The position numbers and the translations under genes were made by a program. A DNA stretch of 64,000 bases. It comes from Cellvibrio mixtus subsp. mixtus J3-8. Lineage in GTDB: Bacteria > Pseudomonadota > Gammaproteobacteria > Pseudomonadales > Cellvibrionaceae. The stretch lies in the NCBI RefSeq assembly GCF_000766945.1, contig NZ_KN266213.1, positions 111,370 to 175,369 on the forward strand, written 5' to 3'. A model generated the notes under the pieces. It was not told where the DNA came from. It did no database searches and saw nothing but the letters and a program-made list of their open reading frames with translations. Below, piece after piece: positions 36,376 to 46,310 of the stretch (the stretch's first letter is position 1; every line of letters begins with the position of its first letter).

Positions 36376-39300
36376 TTAAAAATTGGCTCTCAAACTGATG
36401 GCATAACGTTTATCAGTGATAAAGTTAAGCGAATCTGTTCTGTCTCCGGATTGGTTTAGTTGTACCTGGGTTTCAGTTTCTGTATCCAATAAATTGGTTG
36501 CCTCAAAACCAATTTTAAAATTGTCATTAATGTTATAGAAGAAAGTAAAATCGAGAGACCCTACATCTTTGGAATAAACCGGTGCAAATTCATTGGAATC
36601 ACGACGGGTAATTAAATACTCCGAACGCCATGTATAGGCAAGGCGCGCGGAAATATCGTTGTACTCATACATACCTACGATGTTGTAGTTTTGATCTGAA
36701 TAACCCGGTAAAGGTAAATTAGTGAATTGACGGAAAGTGGCACGGGCATCGCTTAACTCCGTACCATCCGCGTTGAAACGTACACCACCTGTGCCAGTAG
36801 CTGCATCATCATTCATATCTTTTTGGTCGACATAGGTATAGTTCAGCTGCAACCCCAAACCGCTGAATGCACCCGGCAGGAAGTCATAAAATTGGCTATA
36901 GGCCATTTCAAATCCCTGAATCGATCCGGAACCATCATTAACTGGTCCTGTTAATGAAAATTTCTCTTTAGCTCCATTGCGCGGATTAACAACTTCAACC
37001 GGCACAGTTCGATCACGGAATAAATTATCAACGTCTTTCCGGAATAAAGACGCAGTCAAAGAACCCGCCTCTGCAAAATACCATTCAGCCGATACATCAA
37101 AATTGACGGCCTCTTCAGGCTCAAGGAAAGGATTGCGCTGATTACCACTTAATTCTGCAGTGACACCAATTACCGGATTGTAGTTAGGTAAATTTGGGTT
37201 TTCTTGCAATGGCTTATTTGAAATTTGACGACTTTCCGTAACCGAAACACTTGCAACCCTGGAGTTGCGCGTTAAATTTAAGGCAGGGAAAAATAATCCT
37301 TTGGATACCCCAACGCGCGCAATCACGTCATCAGCAACATCCACTGCCAGGTTAAAACTTGGTAGCAGGGTAGAATAATTTGTCCCCTTGATAGTAGAAG
37401 AAATACCACCATTCGGATTAACCATTTGTAGCAAACCGGGATATTTCTGATTAAAGAAGGTTTCACCTGCAACACTGCTGAAAGTCGGACGAGAGGTAGG
37501 TAACAACGTAAAACCTGTAGACTCCAACTGATAATTCACATAGCGCAACCCCAGGTTACCGCGCATTGGCATAGCCAATTCATCGTTGCCAAAATCTACT
37601 CTGACATAAGCTTCAGTGCGCTCTTCATTTGTTGAAGTTACATGGAAAGGAGCGAAGGGAGTACCCGCTATACGATTAGGCAAATCCATTTGCGACATGT
37701 AGCATTTTGAATTTGTTTGAGGATAACTATTTTCATCGCCACCGCCATAAGGGGCACGCGAAAAAGTACCGCAGCCACGGCGGGTAAACTCCGTAAAGTT
37801 TTCAGCATTGCTCATTTTCGGAAAATAAAAATTAGTATTTCCGCCCACTAAACCGCCATTTTTATAAAAATCACCAAAATCAACTTGCTCCCATTCATCA
37901 GGTACCACATCAGGAGAGCTGGCATCTCCCTCGCCCCCAATCCAGGCTCTATTGAGCGCGCCCCAGTTAGAATATTCAGTATCACGAATGGTTAAGTCTT
38001 TATCCGTATAATAAATACCGGATTTAATATTTTTGAACCAATCGCTATCAAGGCCGTATTCAATATCCAACGCTATAGCATCTGCAGTTCCATCTGAATC
38101 AATGTTCTGATCAAGGGCAGAAGCAAGATAAAGCGCTTTGTTGGTACTGTTATAGGTAGCATTAGCCTGGGTAAAACGTGGATCAATATAAGTAATTTTT
38201 GGTTTGCTTCCACGCAGGTCTACATCAGCATCACTAATGGTATTACGAGCATGGCCGTTTACACCGTAATTCTTTACCTGTTGGGTAGACTCAATGTGCT
38301 GATAGTCGATATTTATTTTTAGTACATCAGTGGGTAGCAATGAAACATTAAACGATACATCTTCAACAACGTCATTGGCGTCATTGTAACGGGATGAGAT
38401 ATTGGTGTGGTTATTTGTTCCTTTTACTCTACCGCTGGTAAAAAAACCGCTATTGAGCGTTCGAGGGGAATTATCAACAAGATCAAGATAATTAGGCAAA
38501 GGGCCATCAAACCCCTGCACCTGTGCACCAATAACACGTTCGCGCCATGTCAAACTTGCATCTGATTTAATATATTCCAGGGTAGTGATAATACTTTCAT
38601 CAACATTTTGCCATTGCAATGAACCGGCAATACCAGTGCGTTCACGATCATTATTTGCTGTACGCAAAGAAAATTGTCCAGGCATATAAACGATTGTACC
38701 CGGTGCTTGCCCTTGCAGAGCCCTTCCCTCCAATGGAGAGTTTGGAGCTGCGATATCGCCATCACCGGCACTGGGAATATATGCATCACCACGCGAATAA
38801 TAATTAGCAACGCCGATACCGTCACCGCGCGATTTAAATTCAGTAAACGATGCACTGAGCAACACACCAAATTCACCTACACCAGTTTCCCAGCGGTCGC
38901 TAAATAAACCGGAATATGAAGGAGAAATTTCTTCACGGAAATCACCATAGCTGGCCTTCGTCGATAACATAATAATTCGATCAGTTGCATCAAACGGTTT
39001 GCGAGTAACCAAATTCACCGTGCCAGCGATACCACCCGCAATTAAATCTGCCGTCTGGTTTTTTACCACTTCAACAGAACCCAATAATTCCGGGGAAATA
39101 TCTTCAAAATTCAAACCGCCATTGGGATTAGCGCTAAAAGAATCACGGCCATTGATTTCACTGCGTACGCGATCCAGGCCACGAATCAACACACCGGAAC
39201 CTTCATCAGCAAAATGGTTAGGGTCAGAGGTATCTGCAAAACGTTCTACAGTTACCCCTGCAACACGTTGCAGCGCTTCGGTAACACTTTTGTCCGGTAA

Positions 39301-39537
39301 TGCGCCTATATCTGATGCGGTAATTACATCTTTGACAGTATCGGCATTGCGTTTGATGTTTTGTGCAGAGTCGATACTGCTTTTCATACCGGTGACAATA
39401 ATTTCATCCAGTGCAGGATCTTCGGCAACCTCAACTTGCGCCATTAAGGGTGCACTTAAGGAAATAATAGATAAAGCCAGTAAGGATTTTTTAAAGTCCT
39501 TGCGGGATGCGATCAGGAATTTTTTGGTGTTTGTCAT
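36376..39537 (-). CDS. TonB-dependent receptor (Xanthomonas/Caulobacter-type)
   Basis: It is a large outer-membrane active transporter of 1053 residues. A signal peptide (ending PLMAQ) and a TonB-box-like DEIIVTG (45-51) precede the plug domain (about 60-180). A 22-strand barrel with a C-terminal Phe (RANF) follows. The opening and plug wording (SSIDSAQNIKRNADTVKDVI, LPDKSVTEALQRVAGV) is that of the TIGR01782-type receptors for glycans or other large molecules; no siderophore hallmark is seen. ATG 39537 has AAGGTC upstream. It precedes the halogenase gene and follows a beta-propeller lipoprotein gene. The ligand is unknown. Confidence 0.95.
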   Translation of the reverse strand: MTNTKKFLIASRKDFKKSLLALSIISLSAPLMAQVEVAEDPALDEIIVTGMKSSIDSAQNIKRNADTVKDVITASDIGALPDKSVTEALQRVAGVTVERFADTSDPNHFADEGSGVLIRGLDRVRSEINGRDSFSANPNGGLNFEDISPELLGSVEVVKNQTADLIAGGIAGTVNLVTRKPFDATDRIIMLSTKASYGDFREEISPSYSGLFSDRWETGVGEFGVLLSASFTEFKSRGDGIGVANYYSRGDAYIPSAGDGDIAAPNSPLEGRALQGQAPGTIVYMPGQFSLRTANNDRERTGIAGSLQWQNVDESIITTLEYIKSDASLTWRERVIGAQVQGFDGPLPNYLDLVDNSPRTLNSGFFTSGRVKGTNNHTNISSRYNDANDVVEDVSFNVSLLPTDVLKINIDYQHIESTQQVKNYGVNGHARNTISDADVDLRGSKPKITYIDPRFTQANATYNSTNKALYLASALDQNIDSDGTADAIALDIEYGLDSDWFKNIKSGIYYTDKDLTIRDTEYSNWGALNRAWIGGEGDASSPDVVPDEWEQVDFGDFYKNGGLVGGNTNFYFPKMSNAENFTEFTRRGCGTFSRAPYGGGDENSYPQTNSKCYMSQMDLPNRIAGTPFAPFHVTSTNEERTEAYVRVDFGNDELAMPMRGNLGLRYVNYQLESTGFTLLPTSRPTFSSVAGETFFNQKYPGLLQMVNPNGGISSTIKGTNYSTLLPSFNLAVDVADDVIARVGVSKGLFFPALNLTRNSRVASVSVTESRQISNKPLQENPNLPNYNPVIGVTAELSGNQRNPFLEPEEAVNFDVSAEWYFAEAGSLTASLFRKDVDNLFRDRTVPVEVVNPRNGAKEKFSLTGPVNDGSGSIQGFEMAYSQFYDFLPGAFSGLGLQLNYTYVDQKDMNDDAATGTGGVRFNADGTELSDARATFRQFTNLPLPGYSDQNYNIVGMYEYNDISARLAYTWRSEYLITRRDSNEFAPVYSKDVGSLDFTFFYNINDNFKIGFEATNLLDTETETQVQLNQSGDRTDSLNFITDKRYAISLRANF

Positions 39538-39615
39538 AGTTAGACCTTTATTTTTTTATCTCTCACTTGTGTTGGATTTATGGGTAAACCGTTTTTTTAG
39601 GCAAAAACCTCCCCG

Positions 39616-39639
39616 GCTAACCATAGAATTATGGTTAGC
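39616..39639 (-). promoter_or_regulatory. Stem-loop between the propeller-lipoprotein and TonB-receptor genes
   Basis: A perfect 10-base inverted repeat, GCTAACCATA / TATGGTTAGC, with loop GAAT. It could be the terminator of the upstream propeller gene or a leader structure of the receptor mRNA. No T-run follows it directly on the minus strand. Confidence 0.5.
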
Positions 39640-39677
39640 GCTGTTTAAAAGTTAGTGGAATGAGTAAAACGCTTTAA

Positions 39678-40961
39678 TCAGTAGTCAAAAAGCAATATTT
39701 CCCCGGTGGCAGTGACAGCAATTAATTGGTTATTGCCCCAAATCGGAGATGCGATAAATGCGCCTAATGATTTCACCAATTCAACACCCGCCTGGGTTTG
39801 CATTTCCGGCGCAAATAATTTTTCACCGCGTAATTTTCCAGTTTTACCATCGACAATATCATTAATATCTGCGCGGCCTTCCGCTGTTTGGTAATACCAT
39901 ATTTTTTTACCGGTGTTTTTATCAAACCCGTATAGTTCACCCGCCATTGTTCCTACAAACGCATAACGATCCTGTACTAATAGCGGCGTGGCGTAAGTCC
40001 ACAAACGAGTATCTGCGCGATATTTTTCCAGGCCGGTTTTTTTATCCAACGCCAGGAATAATCCGGTATCCGAGGTGGCTATATAAATATTCTTATCGTC
40101 AAGTGCCGCACTCGCCAAAACCCAGCTATTGGCCGCATCGTAACGCCATAGCAACGCACCATCACCCTGGCGAATGGCATACATAAAACCGTCGCGCGCA
40201 CCAACATAAACATTATTGTTATCGACAACAGGAGCCGCTGTAATGCCTTGCATTGCAAAGTGTTGCGGATCAGTACCGCCCTGAAAATGCCAGAGTTCAC
40301 TACCGGTGTTGACATTCAGCGCGAATAATTTGGTGCCCCAGGTTCCAAAAAATATCTTTCCATTTTTAATAACCGGGGACGAATGGATTGCTTCGTCAGC
40401 CGTAAATGACCATACCTGCTCGCCGGTTTCGGCATCCAATGCATATAAATTTTTATCGGTACTGCCAAAATAAACCTTGCCATCATGCACAACGGGGGAT
40501 GATAAATAGAAATCCCAAGGGTCCGGCACCGGTCCCATTTCTGTTGGCAATCCATAACCACCTACGGCTGCAAACCGCCCTTCTCCACCGGTAGCAAAAC
40601 GCCACAGGCGTTTACCAGTCGCTTGCTCCAGTGCATAGAAAAAGCCATCGCGACTCAGGAAATAAACCTTTCCTCGTGCAACAACAGGCGTTGAAGCAAT
40701 GCCTGCTTCGGTGTGGTACAACCAGGAAAATTTACGCGATGCCAAATCAAATGAATAAAGATTGCCATTCTCCGCCGCCACCAATAGCTGGTTACCAGAC
40801 ACCACCGGTGTGGAAACAACCGGCGCATACAGCGAATACTGCCAATCCAGTTGTAGTGTTTTCAGTTTGTGATCATTAGCGTGGGATGCGACAGCTTCAT
40901 GAGGGGCAGAAACACCGCAGCCAAATAGAAAGAGTGATCCAAGTAGTAATAAATGCTTCAT
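39678..40961 (-). CDS. PQQ-like beta-propeller lipoprotein
   Basis: It is an exported lipoprotein of 427 residues. The signal peptide ends in a lipobox (LFGC, Cys15). The rest is a beta-propeller of PQQ-type repeats, each with a W.Y/ALD..TG..VW pattern; I count about seven (for example FSWLYHTEAGIASTPVV, LYALDAETGEQVWSF, LYGFDKNTGKKIWYY). It resembles BamB but sits in a halogenase/TonB receptor locus, not next to bamA or der. It may be a scaffold or a quinoprotein; no catalytic residues can be assigned. ATG 40961 has AGAGG upstream. Confidence 0.88.
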   Translation of the reverse strand: MKHLLLLGSLFLFGCGVSAPHEAVASHANDHKLKTLQLDWQYSLYAPVVSTPVVSGNQLLVAAENGNLYSFDLASRKFSWLYHTEAGIASTPVVARGKVYFLSRDGFFYALEQATGKRLWRFATGGEGRFAAVGGYGLPTEMGPVPDPWDFYLSSPVVHDGKVYFGSTDKNLYALDAETGEQVWSFTADEAIHSSPVIKNGKIFFGTWGTKLFALNVNTGSELWHFQGGTDPQHFAMQGITAAPVVDNNNVYVGARDGFMYAIRQGDGALLWRYDAANSWVLASAALDDKNIYIATSDTGLFLALDKKTGLEKYRADTRLWTYATPLLVQDRYAFVGTMAGELYGFDKNTGKKIWYYQTAEGRADINDIVDGKTGKLRGEKLFAPEMQTQAGVELVKSLGAFIASPIWGNNQLIAVTATGEILLFDY

Positions 40962-41068
40962 GACTAGAGCCTCTGTGATTATTAATGTCAGTAATCCTTA
41001 CAAGCATTACCACGAGAGAGCTTAAAAACAGATTGTATAAATCGATAATGAAGGAATATGAAGAAGGT

Positions 41069-41105
41069 TTAAGGAGCTTGCGCATATTCTGCAGCAGCTC
41101 CTTAA
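41069..41105 (-). terminator. Hairpin after the CadC-like gene
   Basis: TTAAGGAGCT / AGCTCCTTAA with a 16-base interior. A terminator or mRNA-stabilising role is plausible. Confidence 0.45.
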
Positions 41106-41118
41106 TTTATAAAGAATA

Positions 41119-42696
41119 TTAAAACTCGGGTTGTTGCAATTGTTGCATGATGCTTTGAAAGCGCGGGTGTGTGCGCACCGGATCATATGCCGGGTCGACA
41201 TTACCCCACAACAGCGGCGATTGCCGCGCGTTAAATGCTTGCTCCAGATAATCCAGGGCTATATCAATTTCACCTGCCGCTAATGCATAGCGCGCCCACG
41301 ATAAAGGTGGAACATATTGACCAAGGTCAACATTATCTTTACGGGCCAATAACCAACGATGGACCGCGATCAATCCCCCGCGCGCAAATTCATTTTGCAC
41401 CGTTTGAATATCTGCTTCGCTATAGCCAGAATCGCGCATTAACCACAACCAATGCTGCAAGGACTCGGCATTACGCCCTATGCGGGCATACACACGCTGT
41501 GCTGAAATATGGAACTCACGGTCACCAGGTTCTGCTTTATTAATACGTTCCAATTCCTGTAATGCAAGATCATCGCGTTTCTGCATCTGGTAAATCCACA
41601 CCACTGTAGGTACCGAATAATTAAGTGGATTTAATTGACGGGACTTTTCGACCTGCTGTAGCGATTCGGTAAATTTTCCTTGTGCCAGTAATAGCTGTGC
41701 ATACTGCATTGGCGCGAGGTCATTCATCGGGTCCAACTGTATTGATTGCAAATAATCCTGCTCCGCCGCCACATAATCACGTACACACCAAAATAAAACA
41801 TTTCCGCGAGTCACTAGCGTACCCGCCTGTTGTGGATCAAGATCAATTGACTTATTAAGCAACCCCAGGACTTCTGCGCAGTTATCACGTATTGATAACT
41901 GCTCCTGCAATAACTTTACCTTTGCCTCCGCAATTCCCGCATAGGCGGGTGCGAAATCGGGATATTGTTGTAGAAATTCACGCAATGACTGGATGGCTTC
42001 TTTCAACTCCGCCGGCTGCCAACTCGCAAGTTGTGGACTTATCCGGGCAAAATGGTTATTCGCTTCCTGAAGCAAGGATGCAGAATTATTCGCAGGGGCG
42101 ACCACTCGGGGCTCTCCAGGCAATAACCTTAAATACACAACCATGCATAGCAATACAGAGAGTGCTACCACCACGATCAAGGTTAAATGCCGTGCAGATT
42201 TTTTAACAATTGGAGATGGCGCAACCAATTCCCGTAGCGCATCTTTTTGCCCGGGCGATAAGGCCGGTGTCACGGGCTGTTGCTCATCCTCAGCTACCCA
42301 TGCACCACCACCAATGGCCGGCGTAATTTTACCAACGGGTTTTGCGTCCGCAATAAATTGATAGCCAACACCAGGAATCGTTTTTATATAGTGCGGCGCG
42401 CGCGAATTATCACCGAGGGCTTTACGTAGATGACTAATGGCAACAGCAAGGCTATCTTCATTGACCACTTTACCCTGCCAGATAGTTTTCAGGATTTGCT
42501 CTTTGCCTAATACCTCACCTTGATTTTCAATCAGGTACACCAATAGCAAAACCAGGCGATGTTCCAATTCCACTTTCGTGTCACCACGTTGCAGGCTATT
42601 GGTGTTCACACACAGGCGCCAATCACCTAACAGGTATTCACGCTCACCGGATTGGGGACGATACAAACGTTCAGTCACAGGCACTCGCTCGGTCAT
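41119..42696 (-). CDS. CadC-like transmembrane transcriptional regulator with TPR sensor domain
   Basis: It is a one-component regulator of 525 residues. An N-terminal OmpR-type winged helix (about 20-115, LVLLLVYLIENQGEVLGKEQ and DNSRAPHYIKTIPGVGYQF) is followed by one membrane segment (about 170-192). A C-terminal TPR-rich domain follows (about 205-520, repeats such as PDFAPAYAGIAEAKVKL and LAPMQYAQLLLAQG). The TPR part should lie in the periplasm. ATG 42696 replaces a TTG at 42705. It precedes the propeller and TonB-receptor genes on the same strand, so it is a candidate regulator of that set and of the divergent esterase. Confidence 0.9.
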   Translation of the reverse strand: MTERVPVTERLYRPQSGEREYLLGDWRLCVNTNSLQRGDTKVELEHRLVLLLVYLIENQGEVLGKEQILKTIWQGKVVNEDSLAVAISHLRKALGDNSRAPHYIKTIPGVGYQFIADAKPVGKITPAIGGGAWVAEDEQQPVTPALSPGQKDALRELVAPSPIVKKSARHLTLIVVVALSVLLCMVVYLRLLPGEPRVVAPANNSASLLQEANNHFARISPQLASWQPAELKEAIQSLREFLQQYPDFAPAYAGIAEAKVKLLQEQLSIRDNCAEVLGLLNKSIDLDPQQAGTLVTRGNVLFWCVRDYVAAEQDYLQSIQLDPMNDLAPMQYAQLLLAQGKFTESLQQVEKSRQLNPLNYSVPTVVWIYQMQKRDDLALQELERINKAEPGDREFHISAQRVYARIGRNAESLQHWLWLMRDSGYSEADIQTVQNEFARGGLIAVHRWLLARKDNVDLGQYVPPLSWARYALAAGEIDIALDYLEQAFNARQSPLLWGNVDPAYDPVRTHPRFQSIMQQLQQPEF

Positions 42697-42815
42697 AACC
42701 AACACTCATTCATAAAACGCAGCGACCTTAATATCTCTTGCCGATCTTGTCCAGCATCCTTGCATGCACAACCCCAAACATGAAATTAATCTTTATTAAG
42801 AATTCTTTAAGAGCC

Positions 42816-42836
42816 TTAATTGCCTGATGCAATTAA
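42816..42836. promoter_or_regulatory. Candidate operator between the CadC-like and esterase genes
   Basis: A perfect 8-base inverted repeat (TTAATTGC / GCAATTAA) with a five-base spacer lies in the 211-base divergent region, about 70 bases before the esterase start. Confidence 0.45.
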
Positions 42837-42907
42837 TATTTTTATATAAATACCCAACACAACCTGAAGGCGCACTGGCGAGAAAGTAATTGGTAAAGGT
42901 AATAGTC

Positions 42908-43846
42908 ATGTCGAACGAAACCCTGTTTTATCCTGTTCATATTTTATTACTGCTACTGGTGCTTACCGGTTGTGGTGGCAATGGTGCTGGTGGCTCAAGG
43001 GTTATGACCACTACCCATTCCTCCAGCAGTGCCATGTCAACTTCGCTCAGCTCTTCCTCCCGTGATTTGGCGAGCTCCGATATTCGCTACCACCGTGTGG
43101 CAAGCAAGGTACTTGGAAAAAACATGGGGTTGGCGATTTATTTACCTCCTGGTTACAACCCGGTTCATCGTTATCCTGTGCTCTATATCATGTACGGTTA
43201 CGGTGGTAGCGAATATTCAATGTTCAATAATTTTATGAGCGTTAACCGCACTGCTGACCGGATGATTGCAAAAGGTAGTATGCAGCCCACTATTCTGGTA
43301 GTACCGGATTACGATAACAGTTTCGCGGTGAATTCCACCGCCGCACAAAATCCTGACAGCGACGGTGGCACTATTGGCCTGTATGAAGATTATTTAATCA
43401 AAGAAATAATTCCTTACGTTGACCGGAATTTCAGCACAGACAATGACCGCACGGCCCGCTTTATTGAAGGTTATTCCATGGGGGGATTTGCTACACTTTA
43501 CCTGGGATTCAATTACCCTGAACTCTTCAGCAAAATTGGCGCTCACAGTTCCGCACTGTGGGATTACAGCAGCAGCGATATGTTTATTGGGCAGCGCGAT
43601 TGGCTTTATAGCAATGCCGAGTTGCGCGCCCGGCGCGATCCCTTTTTGCTGGCGCAATCACAGGATTTACGCAATATCGATATTTATCTGGATGTAGGTA
43701 CCAGGGATCCATTACTCGGGGTAAACCAGCGTTTCTATCAACATCTGCTAAAACAGGGCATCCGTGTGCAATGGCACAATAATGCCGGTGCACACAGCGC
43801 GGTTTACTGGAATGAAAATACTGAGAATTATTTTAGGTTTTATTAG
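42908..43846 (+). CDS. Lipoprotein esterase of the EsteraseD/Fes family (alpha/beta hydrolase)
   Basis: It is an exported hydrolase of 312 residues. A lipobox (LTGC, about Cys21) is followed by a Ser/Thr-rich linker (about 30-55) and an alpha/beta-hydrolase domain of the PF00756 type. The nucleophile is in GYSMGG; Asp and His (NAGAHS) near the end complete the triad. Family members are acetyl xylan, feruloyl or phospho-ester esterases; the substrate is unknown. The Ser-rich linker is a feature of Cellvibrio secreted carbohydrate enzymes. ATG 42908 has AAAGG upstream; a TTG at 42890 was rejected. It is divergent from the CadC-like gene. Confidence 0.85.
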   Translation: MSNETLFYPVHILLLLLVLTGCGGNGAGGSRVMTTTHSSSSAMSTSLSSSSRDLASSDIRYHRVASKVLGKNMGLAIYLPPGYNPVHRYPVLYIMYGYGGSEYSMFNNFMSVNRTADRMIAKGSMQPTILVVPDYDNSFAVNSTAAQNPDSDGGTIGLYEDYLIKEIIPYVDRNFSTDNDRTARFIEGYSMGGFATLYLGFNYPELFSKIGAHSSALWDYSSSDMFIGQRDWLYSNAELRARRDPFLLAQSQDLRNIDIYLDVGTRDPLLGVNQRFYQHLLKQGIRVQWHNNAGAHSAVYWNENTENYFRFY

Positions 43847-44103
43847 TTATGGACTAAAAATTGATTTATATGAACTTATATAGAGGAAGGAAATATACAT
43901 TAAAATTTTTATCAATTAGTAAATCAGGACATTATCTCCCAGGTTAAACGGTTGTAATTCCATGTAATAGTAAAATTATAAAAAATAGAATAACAAAAAG
44001 ATGCGTGCATAAAATTTGGCGCATCTAACCTTATATCAGCGCTGAAATTATTTTCCTTCTCTATACTCCATTAAATGTGGCACCCGTATATGAGGAAGCG
44101 TCG

Positions 44104-46290
44104 ATGAAATGTCCGGCAATTTTCCCTAATGAGCCTGCGCGCTTGGCAGCACTTGCCAATTACGGCCTGGACGAAAAACAGGGATTGCAAAGCCTCGAAC
44201 CTGTCGTAAAAATTGCTTCACGAATGTTTGATATGCCAGTTTCCGCTGTCAACATGATTGGTAATGACCATGTTTTTTTTGCAGCCAGCACCGGTGTTGG
44301 TGAAGTGGATATGGACCGCGATGTTTCGTTCTGTGCTCACGCCATCAATCAAAATGATGTGATGGTGGTTCCCGATGCGCGGATTGATGACCGTTTTCAC
44401 GATAATCCATTAGTGACAGGGGCAACCAATTTGCGTTTTTACGCTGGCGTTCCGCTGCATTCCCCGGAAGGATTAGCGTTAGGCGCACTGTGCATTATTG
44501 ATGATAAACCCCACTATGATTTTTCTGATGAAGATCGCACGCGATTGAAAGAATTATCCAAAATGGTATCGGACCGTTTGGAGCTGCAACGAATTAAATT
44601 CAATAGCGAACGCGAGCGTCCCGATTTTGAAAACTATGCGGCAAGCTCTTCAACCCCGGTGATCTGGTTCGATGAAAAACGGCGCATCATCGAATGGAAT
44701 GAAGCGGCCATTAAAAGTTTCGGCTACGAGCGTTACGATAAGAATATTTTACTGTTTGATAAATTAATCGCACCGGCAGATCGCCCTGCCCTTAATCAAC
44801 TCATTAACCAGGCTATTGCTATTGGCTCATTAAATGGATTGCAGATTCCTACGGAAATTAATGGCCGGCGCCAGGATGCCCATGAATTGCATTTTGGTTT
44901 TTCATTATTTTGCTGGAAACAAGCAGGACAAATAAAATTTGAAGCCATCCTGAAAGATTTGACTGAACATCAACGCGAAAAAGAATTGTTGCAACAACAG
45001 GCCAATCAGGATGCGCTAACCGGCCTTGCTAATCGTGCGCGTTTTTATCGCGCAGTGGAAGATACTGTGATTGCCCCGCTACCCGCCACCGTTTTTATTA
45101 TTGACCTCGATGGATTCAAAGACATCAATGATACGCTGGGCCATAGGGTGGGCGATGAAATCCTCCGCGAAATTGCACGACGATTAAATGCATTGGTTGA
45201 TGAAAATTCCACACTCGCGCGTATGGGTGGCGATGAATTTGCCATGCTAATTCCCAACCTTAGTGATGCACAAAAAATAATCCAATTAACAGCGGACATA
45301 TTGCGCCAGGTCGCCCAGCCGTTAAATGTATATGGCCAGTTACTGCGAATCACTGCAAGTTGCGGCATTGCTTCTGCACCCGCACAAGCACAAGAAGCAA
45401 TGGAGTTAGTGGGCGATGCAGACCTTGCATTATTCAAAGCCAAAAGAGCAGGACGCGGACAATATTTTTTATTCACCGCCGATTTACGTGCAGAAGCGGT
45501 AGCACGGCGTCGCTATGGGCTGGAACTGCATCGCGCTGTTGATGAAGGTGAATTCCTATTGTTCTATCAACCGCAAATTAACCTGGCAACAGGAAAAGTT
45601 ACCGGCGCCGAAGCATTGATCCGCTGGAATCACCCCAAGCGCGGCTTGCTTGCCCCCGCGGCGTTTTTACCGGCGCTGGAAGCCGGACCCTTAGCTGCAA
45701 CGGTTGGCTCCTGGGTGATTAATGAAGCCTGCGCACAAACAGCCTATTGGCGCCGCAATGGTGCTGCTGATTTTCGCATGGGCATTAATTTATTTAGCGC
45801 ACAATTTCGCACCGGTGATTTGTTTGCAGAAATCATTGAAGCATTGGATCGACATGGCTTGCCGCCACAAGCATTGGAGCTGGAAGTTACTGAAAATATT
45901 GTATTGGATAATGACGAAATTATTTTTACGATACTGGAACGCTTAAGAAATTACGGATTGGCAATTGCCTTCGATGATTTTGGTACGGGTTACGCCTCGC
46001 TCAGTTTATTAAAAACCTATCCGCTAACACGCATTAAAATAGATCGGTCTTTTGTACAAAACATGCTGACATCAAAACGGGATGCAGCCGTAGTAGGCGC
46101 TATTCTTGACATGGCGCACAGCTTCAACCTGGAAACGATTGCCGAAGGTATTGAAACTAATGAATTGCACATTGCATTACTGAATGATAAATGCGATGAA
46201 GGCCAAGGTTATTTATATGGCAAACCCATGCCTGCCCTGCAATTTGAAAAACTGTTAGGTATAACCCGCACGCGTGCAGTGGCGAGCTAA
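44104..46290 (+). CDS. GAF-PAS-GGDEF-EAL cyclic-di-GMP signalling protein
   Basis: It is a cytoplasmic protein of 728 residues that may make or break cyclic di-GMP. A GAF domain (about 20-165) precedes a PAS domain (about 190-300) and the GGDEF domain, with an intact GGDEF in RMGGDEFAML. The EAL domain follows (TGAEALIRWNHP, DDFGTGYASLSLL, KIDRSFV). The region before GGDEF lacks the RxxD inhibitory site. Both motifs are intact, so either or both activities are possible. ATG 44104 has GAGGAAG upstream; the GTG at 44077 was rejected. It is convergent with the orphan binding protein. Confidence 0.94.
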   Translation: MKCPAIFPNEPARLAALANYGLDEKQGLQSLEPVVKIASRMFDMPVSAVNMIGNDHVFFAASTGVGEVDMDRDVSFCAHAINQNDVMVVPDARIDDRFHDNPLVTGATNLRFYAGVPLHSPEGLALGALCIIDDKPHYDFSDEDRTRLKELSKMVSDRLELQRIKFNSERERPDFENYAASSSTPVIWFDEKRRIIEWNEAAIKSFGYERYDKNILLFDKLIAPADRPALNQLINQAIAIGSLNGLQIPTEINGRRQDAHELHFGFSLFCWKQAGQIKFEAILKDLTEHQREKELLQQQANQDALTGLANRARFYRAVEDTVIAPLPATVFIIDLDGFKDINDTLGHRVGDEILREIARRLNALVDENSTLARMGGDEFAMLIPNLSDAQKIIQLTADILRQVAQPLNVYGQLLRITASCGIASAPAQAQEAMELVGDADLALFKAKRAGRGQYFLFTADLRAEAVARRRYGLELHRAVDEGEFLLFYQPQINLATGKVTGAEALIRWNHPKRGLLAPAAFLPALEAGPLAATVGSWVINEACAQTAYWRRNGAADFRMGINLFSAQFRTGDLFAEIIEALDRHGLPPQALELEVTENIVLDNDEIIFTILERLRNYGLAIAFDDFGTGYASLSLLKTYPLTRIKIDRSFVQNMLTSKRDAAVVGAILDMAHSFNLETIAEGIETNELHIALLNDKCDEGQGYLYGKPMPALQFEKLLGITRTRAVAS

Positions 46291-46310
46291 TATTAATTGT
46301 GCGGCCAGCT

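Noticed and set aside
39678-40961. BamB outer-membrane assembly lipoprotein
   Set aside because: It has the same fold but the wrong gene neighbours, and the repeat wording is closer to generic PQQ-like propellers.
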